Below, one piece after another: positions 1 through 7,078 of a stretch of DNA of 13,602 bases. The translations under genes were made by a program, and so were the position numbers. The notes beneath the pieces are model-generated. The model was not told the origin of the DNA and searched no databases. It was given only the letters and a program-made list of their open reading frames with translations. This DNA is from an uncultured Rivibacter sp. (lineage in GTDB: Bacteria; Pseudomonadota; Gammaproteobacteria; Burkholderiales; Burkholderiaceae), in the NCBI GenBank assembly GCA_946481025.1, contig CAMLNA010000120.1, positions 1 to 13,602 on the forward strand, in the 5' to 3' direction. Within the stretch, counting starts at the first letter, position 1. Each line of letters opens with the position of its first letter.

Positions 1-2
1 GA

Positions 3-386
3 AGCTGGCCTGCAGCAGCCGGGCGGCGGCGACGTTGAAGGCGGTGGAGCTGGGGCTGCTTTAAAACACCGGTGAGGCAGCCCTGCTCGATGGTGCAGCC
101 ACGCTTCACGCAGCAGCTCTGCGAGGCGCCTGTGAGATTCCACGATCCCTCGCTTCACGCTGGGAAGCAACAGGAGGCTGCACGTCAGCCAGCCAAGGAG
201 TCCATTGGGTTCCAGCTCGACATGTTGAATCAGCTCGCACCCCGAACCACCGTCGTTGAAGACCATGCTCTGCTTCAAGGACCGAAACGGAAACCCGGCC
301 AGGAGCGCTACGCCGTCAAGCTCTTCGGCAGGCACCCAGCGCTCGCAATCCTTGAGGTGCAGCAGGAACGCAAAACACCCGGCCGA
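3..386 (-). pseudogene. Remnant of an SRPBCC-like (polyketide cyclase/START-fold) protein
   Basis: Reading the minus strand from 386 down to the window edge gives an open frame of 128 codons, preceded by an in-frame TGA at 389-387. The segment from about 371 to 110 looks like genuine protein (for example LKDCERWVPAEELDG, then FPFRSLKQSMVFND, then VKRGIVESHRRLAELLREA). This resembles the C-terminal half of SRPBCC proteins: beta strands, a Gly-rich turn, a hydrophobic stretch after PNGLLG, then a long amphipathic helix. No ATG lies at a sensible place; GTG at 335 is the only plausible in-frame start. The last 20 codons become Pro/Cys-rich, which suggests a frameshift or junction near 60. I read it as a truncated relic. 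The family assignment is by eye and uncertain, and the left edge hides its end. Confidence 0.4.
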
Positions 387-394
387 TCAAGGCG

Positions 395-411
395 TTGGCA
401 TAATCTGCCAA
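395..411. promoter_or_regulatory. Palindrome upstream of parDE, candidate autoregulatory operator/promoter
   Basis: TTGGCA-TAATC-TGCCAA is a perfect 6-bp inverted repeat with a 5-bp spacer, lying 43 bases before the parD ATG. The spacer overlaps a CATAAT/TAATCT string that could serve as a -10 box. Ribbon-helix-helix antitoxins of the ParD type are known to bind such palindromes over their own promoters. No convincing -35 was seen, so promoter function is inferred. Confidence 0.4.
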
Positions 412-454
412 TCTCGCCCCGGCAGTTCGGGTCGACTCCCTTGGAGCCACTTCC

Positions 455-745
455 ATGCCCACACGCAACGTCGTTCTCAGCGACCATCAACAGGAGCTGG
501 TCGAGACGCTGGTGCGGTCAGGTCGCTATCAGAACGCCAGCGAGGTACTGCGCGAAGGGCTGCGCCTGATCGAGGAGCGCGAGCGCATGGAGGCAGCCAA
601 GCTCAAGGCGCTCCGCCAAGCGGCCCGCCTGGGTTGGGCGGATGTCTCCGAGGGGCGGTACACCGATGTTGCCGATGACCAGCTTGAGGAGTTCGTTGGA
701 CGGTTGGGCCACCGTGCGGCCAAGCGGGCCAAGACGGCAAGTTGA
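455..745 (+). CDS. parD: ParD-family type II antitoxin (ribbon-helix-helix)
   Basis: This 96-residue protein has the usual ParD layout. A short N-terminal beta strand (residues 3-8, TRNVVL) and two helices (about 9-24 and 28-45, including the GRYQNASEVLREGLRLIEERE stretch) form the DNA-binding ribbon-helix-helix. The C-terminal half is an acidic/basic flexible arm that would wrap the toxin. Known ParD proteins neutralise ParE, a gyrase inhibitor, and repress their own operon. The ATG at 455 follows a GGAG at 443-446 with 8-nt spacing. The stop codon TGA (743-745) overlaps the toxin ATG by one base, so the two genes are translationally coupled. The recognisable signature runs through residues 1-45, so confidence is high. 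Confidence 0.9.
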   Translation: MPTRNVVLSDHQQELVETLVRSGRYQNASEVLREGLRLIEERERMEAAKLKALRQAARLGWADVSEGRYTDVADDQLEEFVGRLGHRAAKRAKTAS

Positions 746-1110
746 TGCTTCGTTTTCGGCTCTCGGACGCTGCCCAGACGGATGTGATCAACATCCTTGC
801 CAAGACGCACGAGCAACTCGGCGAGGTGGCCCGGCTGCGCTACGAGAGCCTGATCGTCGCGGCACTTCGCGATGTGGCGACGCATCCAGACCGACCGGGC
901 AGCATCGCACGGCCCGAACTCGGGGCGGGCGTTCGGACGTGGCACCTGCGACTGAGCCGGCATCACGCAGCGGCAGGCGCAGGAGTGGTCCGCCGCCCGC
1001 GCCACTTCCTCGTTTACCGCCTCGCGCCCGCCTTGCTGGTGGTCGGTCGGCTTCTGCACGACGTCATGGACCTGGCGCACCAGGTGGACCCCGAGACGTC
1101 CTGGGAATAG
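745..1110 (+). CDS. parE: ParE-family toxin (RelE/ParE fold)
   Basis: The protein has 121 residues from ATG 745; a TTG at 742 would add one residue, but TGATG overlap is the more common arrangement. It starts with the ParE pattern RFRLSDAAQTDVINIL (strand then helix), a second helix with RYESLIVAALRDVATHPDRPGS, and then the beta-sheet part ending FLVYRLAPALLVVGRLLHDVMDL. ParE proteins inhibit DNA gyrase and block replication when the antitoxin decays. At 121 residues it is longer than the usual 95-105; the extra residues are a Gly/Ala/Arg-rich loop near 75-85 and a C-terminal tail after the final strand. The gene directly follows and overlaps parD. Activity cannot be judged from sequence. Confidence 0.87.
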   Translation: MLRFRLSDAAQTDVINILAKTHEQLGEVARLRYESLIVAALRDVATHPDRPGSIARPELGAGVRTWHLRLSRHHAAAGAGVVRRPRHFLVYRLAPALLVVGRLLHDVMDLAHQVDPETSWE

Positions 1111-1179
1111 TCGGCCAGCGCATGTCGGCTGACCGCCGCGTTCTTCCCTCGCGCCAGCCGCATCCCCATGCTGAAGGGC

Positions 1180-2442
1180 TCAGCGCACCATCGCAACCGG
1201 CCCCATGGTGCGGATGAAGAACACACCGTCCCAATGGCGGCCCAGGCCGTTGGCCGCGATGCCCGGCAGCGCCACCGGCCCGAAGTCCATGGCGCGGGCC
1301 GGCACGGCCTCCAGGCCCGGCACCGGACCGCGCGGCGCGTTCACGAAGATGAACGGCGCCGACGGGTGGGCCGCCGCCAGCACGGCCTCCAGGCTGCCGG
1401 GCGCGGCCGGCGGCACCTCGCGCACCTGGCCGCTCGCGTCGTCGAGCCAGCGGCCTTCAAGGGCGGTCGGGTTGAGCACGTAGTAGGCGCGGCCCAGCCG
1501 CTCGCCGACGATGGCGCCGGCCAGGCGGTGCTGCGCATCGCGCTGCAGGCCGCGGCCCAGGTGCGCGATGTGGCCCCACACCACGACCTTGCGACCGGCG
1601 TACACCCGCTCGGTCAGCCACAGCAGGTTGTCCGCCATCGCATGGTCGCGCTGGTAGTCGTCGTCCCACACGGTGCGTGCCTGTGCCTGCAGGCCGGCCA
1701 CGCTGCGGCACCAGAGCATCGCGTCGGCGCGGCCCGCCTTGCACAGCGCGCCGTGCAAGGCGGCGAGCGCCGCATCGAAGCGGCGGCGCTCTTCGGCCGC
1801 GGGCGCCGTCCGGTCGAGCTTGAACAGCCGGGCGCCCAGCCGCTCCAGCAACTGCCAATCGATCCTGCGGGCGGCTCGCGCGTCGCGGGCCATGAGCTGG
1901 CGGCGCAGGCCCGGCAGCAGCGCCTGCTGACTGGCTTCGCCGGTGAGCTGGCTGTCGAAGCCGGCCACCGTGAGCGGGCGCGGCGCCCGGCGCCGTTCGT
2001 CGAGATAGCGCAGCAGGTCGCGGCCGGCGTCGGTCTTCGAATACATGTAGAAGAGCTTGCCTGGCGCCAGCGCATCGAGACTGCCCTGGCCGCGGGCCGC
2101 CGCGCGGGTCACCTGCGCCACGTCGAACAGTCCGCTTTCGAGGAGCAGCACGTCGAAGCCCTTGTGCTCGTGCAGGTAGCGCAGCAGCCGCAGCTTCAGC
2201 TCGAACTCCTGGCGTCCGCCGTGCGTCTGCTCGCCCAGCGCCACGACGCGAGCCTCGGCCACCGCGGCGCCGAAGGCCTCGAGCGCGGCATCGTCGATGG
2301 CCGCCGCGCTCGAAGCGGCCACCGGCCGCGCATGGGCCTGCAGCCAGCTGCGCGCCGGGTCTTCGGAGGCCGCGACCTGCAACGCGGCCCCCAGGGCCAC
2401 GGCACCGGCCAGCAGCATCGCGACGGGGTGGGGCATCGGCAT
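1180..2442 (-). CDS. Exported erythromycin esterase family protein
   Basis: The 420-residue protein has an N-terminal hydrophobic segment (about 7-25, ending near VAAS) that looks like a signal peptide, so it probably acts in the periplasm. The Ere family signature follows. [13 protein letters not shown] (68-80) carries the glutamate and histidine (E71, H74) matching the catalytic E43/H46 of EreB. After it come LLLESG (99-104), [14 protein letters not shown] (263-276) and VVWGHIAHL (287-295), whose H291 and H294 match the second histidine pair. The family includes macrolide lactone hydrolases, but many members act on unknown esters, so a resistance role should not be assumed. A clear GGAGGA sits 6 nt before ATG 2442. 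It lies 139 bp downstream of the fusion oxidoreductase and is separated from it by hairpins and a palindrome, so it probably has its own promoter. Confidence 0.85.
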   Translation of the reverse strand: MPMPHPVAMLLAGAVALGAALQVAASEDPARSWLQAHARPVAASSAAAIDDAALEAFGAAVAEARVVALGEQTHGGRQEFELKLRLLRYLHEHKGFDVLLLESGLFDVAQVTRAAARGQGSLDALAPGKLFYMYSKTDAGRDLLRYLDERRRAPRPLTVAGFDSQLTGEASQQALLPGLRRQLMARDARAARRIDWQLLERLGARLFKLDRTAPAAEERRRFDAALAALHGALCKAGRADAMLWCRSVAGLQAQARTVWDDDYQRDHAMADNLLWLTERVYAGRKVVVWGHIAHLGRGLQRDAQHRLAGAIVGERLGRAYYVLNPTALEGRWLDDASGQVREVPPAAPGSLEAVLAAAHPSAPFIFVNAPRGPVPGLEAVPARAMDFGPVALPGIAANGLGRHWDGVFFIRTMGPVAMVR

Positions 2443-2489
2443 GGCGCGTCCTCCAGCAAGGAAGGGCGCAGCATACCGAGCCGTTGCGT

Positions 2490-2500
2490 GAACCGGGTTC
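2490..2500. promoter_or_regulatory. Short palindrome upstream of the erythromycin esterase-like gene
   Basis: GAACC-G-GGTTC is a perfect 5-1-5 inverted repeat located 47 bases upstream of the minus-strand ATG at 2442. That is where an operator or activator site for that gene would lie. No regulator is encoded beside it and the motif is short, so it is only a candidate. Confidence 0.25.
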
Positions 2501-2544
2501 CGGGGCGGTTACCTCTCAAGGAAACGCCGGGCCGCCCCATCCCT

Positions 2545-2574
2545 GCCCCCGCGGGGGCGGGCTGGGCGCAGCCC
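2545..2574. terminator. Two tandem GC hairpins after the fusion oxidoreductase gene (terminator or REP-like element)
   Basis: GCCCCCGCGGGGGC (2545-2558) is a perfect 14-base palindrome. It is followed at once by GGGCT(2559-2563)/AGCCC(2570-2574) around a 6-nt loop. They begin 8 bases beyond the stop of the minus-strand oxidoreductase gene. There is no T tract on either strand, so a classic intrinsic terminator is not proven. GC-only palindromes with this look are common intergenic repeats in Burkholderiales (general knowledge, not searched). They also separate this gene from the next minus-strand gene. Confidence 0.4.
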
Positions 2575-2581
2575 GGGGCGC

Positions 2582-5500
2582 TCAGAAGTCGCTCTCGCCG
2601 CGGATCACCTGCGGCCAGCCGCTGATGGCCCGCGAGGTCTGCATTCCCGCCATCACCGCCGCCTCCACGCAACCGGCGTTCAGGCCGGTGCGGATCCAGT
2701 CGCCGGTGAGGTAGAGGTTCGCGAAGCCCGCGCCATCGGTCGCCAGCCGGTACGCGCTGCTGCCCACCACCGACAGCACGTAGCGCTCGGACGGGTCGAC
2801 GTTGGCGCGCCAGTACTGGCGGTCGAAGCGCTGTTCACCCTGGCCCTGTTCGGGGTCGATGAGGCACGCCCACCGGAAGCCGGTGCTGCCGACGACGCCC
2901 GGCCACAACGCGCCGATCTGGGTTTCGAGCTGGTTGATCGCCGACTGCTTGACCGCCGCCGCGCAGCGCGCCGGAAAGCCGTGGTCGCTGTAGGGCGGGT
3001 AGTCGTTGATGGGCAGCGCGCTGCAGAAGTACGACACGTTCTTCGGCTGTGTCTGCGCGGGCGGCCAGGCTTCGCGCTGCAGCAGCTGGTCCATCGGCGC
3101 CCAGGTGTCGAAGGGTTCGACGAAGGCGCTGAGCACCGGCTCCTGGCGGTTGGCGCCGAAGCTCGTCCAGCCCATGGCCTCGAGGTCGCAATCGATCCAC
3201 ACCTGGTAGGCCTGGGTGGCCACCGTCCTGACCTTTTCGCTCATGGCCTGCAGCGCAGGGCTGCGCGCCACCAGCTGCGGGCAGAGGTCTTTCACGCCGT
3301 CGGCCGAGATGCCGAAGACCACGAGGTCGAAGTCCACGCCGCGCTGCAGCGTCTGCGTGGGCAGCGGCTGGCCGAAGTGCTGTTCATAGAGCTGCGGCCA
3401 GTTGCTCCAGTTCGACTCGAGGTTCACGTCGTGCTGCTGCAGCAGCGCGGCCTGCTCGGGCACGATCTGCGCGTAGTCGGGCTCGCTGGGCCAGCAGGCC
3501 AGGCCTTTCACGTTGACCAGCGGGTGGTAGTGGTCGGGTCCGCTGCTCACGCTCACCTGCTGCGTGAGGCGGATCTGCTCGACCAGGTTGCTGCCTTCGG
3601 CCGCCGGCACCAGCGCCTCGACCTTGTGGAAGAACCTGAACTGCACGCCGCGCGACTTGAGCACCTGGTACAGCGGCGTGAACACGGTGTCGCCCATGCC
3701 GGCCTGCATCTCCCACATGATGCCGCCGTGGTAGGCCACGGCCACCCGCAGCATGCCGCGCAGCATGGTGCCGGCCTCGATGTTGGGGCGCTCGAAGTCG
3801 CCGTTCTCGTAGGCGAACACCAGGTCGTAGAAGCCGCGCACCGGCGCCGAGTGCACGGTGAGCTTCTCGTTGGCGCCGTGTTTCGTGAGCCACGCGTAGA
3901 AGTCGACGTCGTTGATGACGTCGAAGCCCCGGGTGAACACGCCGTCCTCGAACATGCCGATGAGCGCGGTACAGGCGAGGTCGATCACGATGTAGAGGCG
4001 GCGCAGGTCGTCGCCCGCGCCTTCGGCCGCCACCGCCTCGTGCAGCCAGCCCCGCACCGACTGCAGCGCCGCATGCATCAGCTCATGGTGTTCGGCGCCG
4101 TGGCTGCGTGCGTCCTCGGCCAGTGCCTCGCTGAACTGCACCAGGGCCTGCGCCGCATGTTCCACGTCGGCGGCGAGGTGCTCGACGTCCTGCTCCACAT
4201 GCCGGGCGAGGCCGTGCAGCCAGCCCTCGTGTTCCTGGCCGGGCGGCGTGAGCGGCTGCGGCTCGGAGAACGCGGCCGCGTCCTTGAGCTGGCCCAGCCA
4301 TGACTTGATCCACGCATACAGCGTGCTGGCCATGGCCCAGGGGCCCACGCTTTCCGTGCCCTGGCCGGGCGTTCCTGACTTGAGTGGCGTGTCGATCGGC
4401 CAGGTCTTCCACTGGCCCTGCACGAACTCGGTGAGCGTGATGAAGTGCTGCGGCTTGAAGGCGTCGGTCCAGCTGGCCAGTGGCGCGCCGGGCGGGCGCT
4501 GCAGCAGGTCATAGGCCTTCTGGATGGTGTTGAAGGCGTTGTCGTAGAAGCCAAACCAGATGTGCAGTCCGTGTTCCTCGATGCGCTGGCCCAGCGCGGC
4601 ATTGCGCCCGCTGGCGCCCTTGCCGCCCACGCGCCAGCCCATCTGGTAGAGCGTGATCTCGTAGCGGTTTTGCCAGCCGGGCTGGTCGGTCAGCCAGAAG
4701 GCGGCGGTCATGGCGCCCACGCCGCCGCCCAGGATGGCGATCTTCTGCGGTGCGATCGTCGAGTTGTCGACCAACTCCTCGCCCTGGGTGACCTCGAAGT
4801 CCATGGTCAGGTGGAAGGGCAGGATGGCCGGCTGCGCGCCGGGCGCGAGCCCCAGGGTATCGGCCAGCGGGAAGCTGGCGAAGGGCTGCAGCGTGAGCTG
4901 GTACTGCCAGCCCAGCAGCTCCACGCTGTGCACCTTGTTGACCACCGCCGGCGCGCTGACGATGCCCTGATAGACCGCCTTCTCGCCCGCGCTGTCGGGA
5001 AACTGCTTCAGGAAGATCTGGTCGAGCTGCGGCTTCAGGAAGGCCTGCGCCACCTGTTCCCAGCCGGCGGCGTCGAGGTCGAGCGCATCCGTCTCGCTGG
5101 CCAGCAGCTCGACGAGCTGCTGGACGAAGCCCTCCCAGCCCCTGAGTGGCTGGTGAGGCCGCGAGGTGTCGGTGGCTTCCACCGCCAGCAGCGGGTGCAG
5201 GGCCAGTTGCGTCTCGGGGCTGAAAGGCTGGAAGCCCTTGGCGGCGAGGCTGAAGCTTCGCGGCGCCTCCCCGGGTGCAGGCATCGTGTACTCGCAGCCG
5301 TATTTCGGGTACCCATAGAGCTCGCGCCCGTTGATGAGCGCCATGGTGTCGTCCACGAAGATGTGGCACGGCCACACGTAGACGTGGTTGACCTTGGCCT
5401 GCCCGGGCAGCACCTGGCCCACCATCACCCAGGTCACGATGTCGGTCTCGATGCCCCAGCCCTTGGCCGCGTCGCCCGGGTGGGTGGACTGCGCGTGGCC

Positions 5501-5719
5501 CACCTTGGTGAAGGTGAGGAGCACGAAGGGCGACAGCACCTTGAAGTGCATGCGCCCGGCCGCCGCCGTGTTGAGCGTCTCGTCCACCGAGCGCTGCAGC
5601 TTCATGCGGTCGCCGCGCACGAAGAAGCCGTACATCTCGGACTGGCCGAGCGACAGCGGCGAGTGCATGAGCACGTTGCCGCCGGAATAGATGTAGCCGG
5701 GTCTCTCCTGTCGTGCCAT
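2582..5719 (-). CDS. Acetoacetate decarboxylase-like domain fused to an FAD-dependent amine oxidase/phytoene desaturase-like oxidoreductase
   Basis: This 1045-residue protein has two parts. Residues about 1-315 resemble the acetoacetate decarboxylase superfamily: hydrophobic strands, WPCHIFVDDTMALINGRE (116-133) and GYPKY (136-140). K139 sits where the family's Schiff-base lysine is found, but the second lysine of the classical pair is Tyr here. Residues from about 326 form a Rossmann FAD-binding domain (KIAILGGGVGAMTAAF, 326-341; GWRVGGKGASGRN, 361-373; HGLHIWFGFYDNAF, 383-396). The C-terminal FAD motif is LYLTGDWIRTGLNAGCVEA (1002-1020). The second part resembles carotenoid desaturase/squalene-type flavoproteins, so a hydrophobic isoprenoid or lipid substrate is plausible but unproven. 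A helical, acidic and His-rich insert spans about 490-560. No signal peptide or membrane segment is evident. ATG 5719 has AGGGG upstream; the cyclase gene ends 50 bp before it on the same strand. Confidence 0.8.
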   Translation of the reverse strand: MARQERPGYIYSGGNVLMHSPLSLGQSEMYGFFVRGDRMKLQRSVDETLNTAAAGRMHFKVLSPFVLLTFTKVGHAQSTHPGDAAKGWGIETDIVTWVMVGQVLPGQAKVNHVYVWPCHIFVDDTMALINGRELYGYPKYGCEYTMPAPGEAPRSFSLAAKGFQPFSPETQLALHPLLAVEATDTSRPHQPLRGWEGFVQQLVELLASETDALDLDAAGWEQVAQAFLKPQLDQIFLKQFPDSAGEKAVYQGIVSAPAVVNKVHSVELLGWQYQLTLQPFASFPLADTLGLAPGAQPAILPFHLTMDFEVTQGEELVDNSTIAPQKIAILGGGVGAMTAAFWLTDQPGWQNRYEITLYQMGWRVGGKGASGRNAALGQRIEEHGLHIWFGFYDNAFNTIQKAYDLLQRPPGAPLASWTDAFKPQHFITLTEFVQGQWKTWPIDTPLKSGTPGQGTESVGPWAMASTLYAWIKSWLGQLKDAAAFSEPQPLTPPGQEHEGWLHGLARHVEQDVEHLAADVEHAAQALVQFSEALAEDARSHGAEHHELMHAALQSVRGWLHEAVAAEGAGDDLRRLYIVIDLACTALIGMFEDGVFTRGFDVINDVDFYAWLTKHGANEKLTVHSAPVRGFYDLVFAYENGDFERPNIEAGTMLRGMLRVAVAYHGGIMWEMQAGMGDTVFTPLYQVLKSRGVQFRFFHKVEALVPAAEGSNLVEQIRLTQQVSVSSGPDHYHPLVNVKGLACWPSEPDYAQIVPEQAALLQQHDVNLESNWSNWPQLYEQHFGQPLPTQTLQRGVDFDLVVFGISADGVKDLCPQLVARSPALQAMSEKVRTVATQAYQVWIDCDLEAMGWTSFGANRQEPVLSAFVEPFDTWAPMDQLLQREAWPPAQTQPKNVSYFCSALPINDYPPYSDHGFPARCAAAVKQSAINQLETQIGALWPGVVGSTGFRWACLIDPEQGQGEQRFDRQYWRANVDPSERYVLSVVGSSAYRLATDGAGFANLYLTGDWIRTGLNAGCVEAAVMAGMQTSRAISGWPQVIRGESDF

Positions 5720-5769
5720 CGCCCCTGCCCCTCACTGGTGTTGATATGGGCGGCGATGGTAGCGGCGCC

Positions 5770-7008
5770 TCAGCCCGCCGGGACCGGAACCTCGGCGCAT
5801 TCGATGCGCGCGCGGCCCTTGTGCTTGGCGGCGTACAACGCCGCGTCGGCGCGCTCCAGCAGCTGCGACAGCGACTCGCTGCCGTTCCACTGCGCCACGC
5901 CCAGGCTCGCGGTGATCTGCCCCACGCCCTCGAACGGCGGGTCGGTCACCTCGGCCAGCACCGCCTTCGCGGCGCTGAGCGCATCGGGCAGCGCCGTGTT
6001 GGGCAGCACCAGGGCGAACTCCTCGCCGCCCAGGCGGCCGACCACATCGCGCCGGCGGCTGCGTGAGCGCACCCGCCTGACCAGCTCGCGCAGCGCCGCG
6101 TCGCCGGCGGCATGGCCGAAGCGGTCGTTGACCTGCTTGAAGTGGTCAAGGTCGATCATCACCACCGACAGTGGCGAGCCCTGCTCCCGCGCGCGCCGCA
6201 GGTGGCCGCCGAGGAACTTGTAGAAGCCGCGCCGGTTGACGGCGCCGGTGAGCGCGTCCACCGCGGCCAGGCGCTTGAGCGCGCCCATGCGGCTGGTCAT
6301 CGGGTTGATGACCATGCGGCGCAGCATCACGTTGAGCACGACGAACATCACCGAGATCACCGTCACGGCGCCGGCCAGGAAGCGCAGCAGCGTGGCGTTG
6401 GAACGCTCGAAGGCCAACGACATGGGCATCGAGACGATCTGTGCGCCGATCACCTCGCCCACCTTCCAGCCGAAGCCGCCGTCGATGCCGTAGCGCATGA
6501 CCAGCGCCGAAGGCGCCGTGGCCGCCGAGCCATGGCAGGCCAGGCAGTCGGGGTCGTTGACGCGGATGGCCTGCGCGAAGTGCAGCACCTGTTCGCCTGG
6601 CCCGCCGGTGACCCGCTGCAGGGTGCCGCTGTCGTCCTTGCGCAGGGCCTGCACCACCTCGGCCGCATCGCCGGTGGCCAGGTTGGCCGGATTGGTGGGG
6701 TTGAGGGCCACCTCGCGGTACGACACGCCAGGGTAGCCGGCATGCAGGTAGCGCATGGTGGTGGTGGCGGCAAACGAAGGCACGCTGATCGGGTGAAAGG
6801 TGGCGCTGTCCACCGGCACCAGCGCTCGCACATGCTCGGTGGTGTAGCGGCGCACCGCCTGTGCGGCGCGCATGCGCAGCTCGGCCTCGCGCTGCACTTC
6901 GCGCAGCGCCTGCTCGCGCAGGTCGAAATGCACGGCAATGCCCGCCGCCGCCAGGGTCGCCAGCGAGCACAGGGCCAATGCCAGGTTGAGACGCGCCTTG
7001 ATCTGCAT
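5770..7008 (-). CDS. Membrane diguanylate cyclase with a DUF3365 (Tll0287-like) haem-binding sensor domain
   Basis: This 412-residue protein makes the second messenger cyclic di-GMP from two GTP. An N-terminal membrane segment (about 6-28) is followed by a periplasmic sensor (about 30-205). The sensor includes HPISVPSF (72-79) and the c-type haem motif CLACH (155-159), typical of DUF3365/Tll0287-like redox or gas sensors. A second membrane helix lies at about 207-229. The GGDEF domain starts at LAAVDALTGAVNRRGF (247-262), has the active-site loop as GGEEF (327-331), and keeps the RxxD product-inhibition site (R318-D321). It should therefore be catalytically competent and feedback-inhibited. 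The ATG at 7008 lacks a strong Shine-Dalgarno. It lies 70 bp downstream of rtcR and 50 bp upstream of the decarboxylase-oxidoreductase fusion, all on one strand. Confidence 0.9.
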   Translation of the reverse strand: MQIKARLNLALALCSLATLAAAGIAVHFDLREQALREVQREAELRMRAAQAVRRYTTEHVRALVPVDSATFHPISVPSFAATTTMRYLHAGYPGVSYREVALNPTNPANLATGDAAEVVQALRKDDSGTLQRVTGGPGEQVLHFAQAIRVNDPDCLACHGSAATAPSALVMRYGIDGGFGWKVGEVIGAQIVSMPMSLAFERSNATLLRFLAGAVTVISVMFVVLNVMLRRMVINPMTSRMGALKRLAAVDALTGAVNRRGFYKFLGGHLRRAREQGSPLSVVMIDLDHFKQVNDRFGHAAGDAALRELVRRVRSRSRRRDVVGRLGGEEFALVLPNTALPDALSAAKAVLAEVTDPPFEGVGQITASLGVAQWNGSESLSQLLERADAALYAAKHKGRARIECAEVPVPAG

Positions 7009-7050
7009 GGTGTGTTCGAGGGGCGCAGGCTACGTTGTGCAACGCTTCCA

Positions 7051-7067
7051 GCGCAAGCAACTTGCGC
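7051..7067 (-). terminator. Hairpin between rtcR and the diguanylate cyclase gene
   Basis: GCGCAAG-CAA-CTTGCGC is a perfect 7-bp stem with a 3-nt loop, 12 bases past the rtcR stop on the minus strand. It overlaps a larger dyad (TTGTGC 7035-7040 with GCACAA 7066-7071) and a CGTTG-TG-CAACG repeat (7033-7044). There is no following U tract, so it may be a Rho-assisted end or a regulatory structure in front of the cyclase rather than a strict intrinsic terminator. Confidence 0.4.
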
Positions 7068-7078
7068 ACAACCGGTCG

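Noticed and set aside
72..569. Plus-strand 165-codon open frame at the left edge
   Set aside because: It overlaps parD in another frame and is antisense to the more protein-like minus-strand relic.
1111..1179. Possible terminator between parE and the convergent esterase gene
   Set aside because: Only short, imperfect repeats (for example GTCGGC twice) are visible, with no clear stem and no T tract.
1168..2625. Plus-strand open frame of 485 codons opposite the esterase
   Set aside because: The minus-strand frame has the Ere motifs, a signal peptide and a strong ribosome site; the plus frame has none.
4445..6223. Long plus-strand open frame of 592 codons
   Set aside because: It lies antisense to the oxidoreductase and cyclase genes; composition (His/Arg/Gln/Ala-rich) is that of a high-GC shadow frame and no domain is seen.
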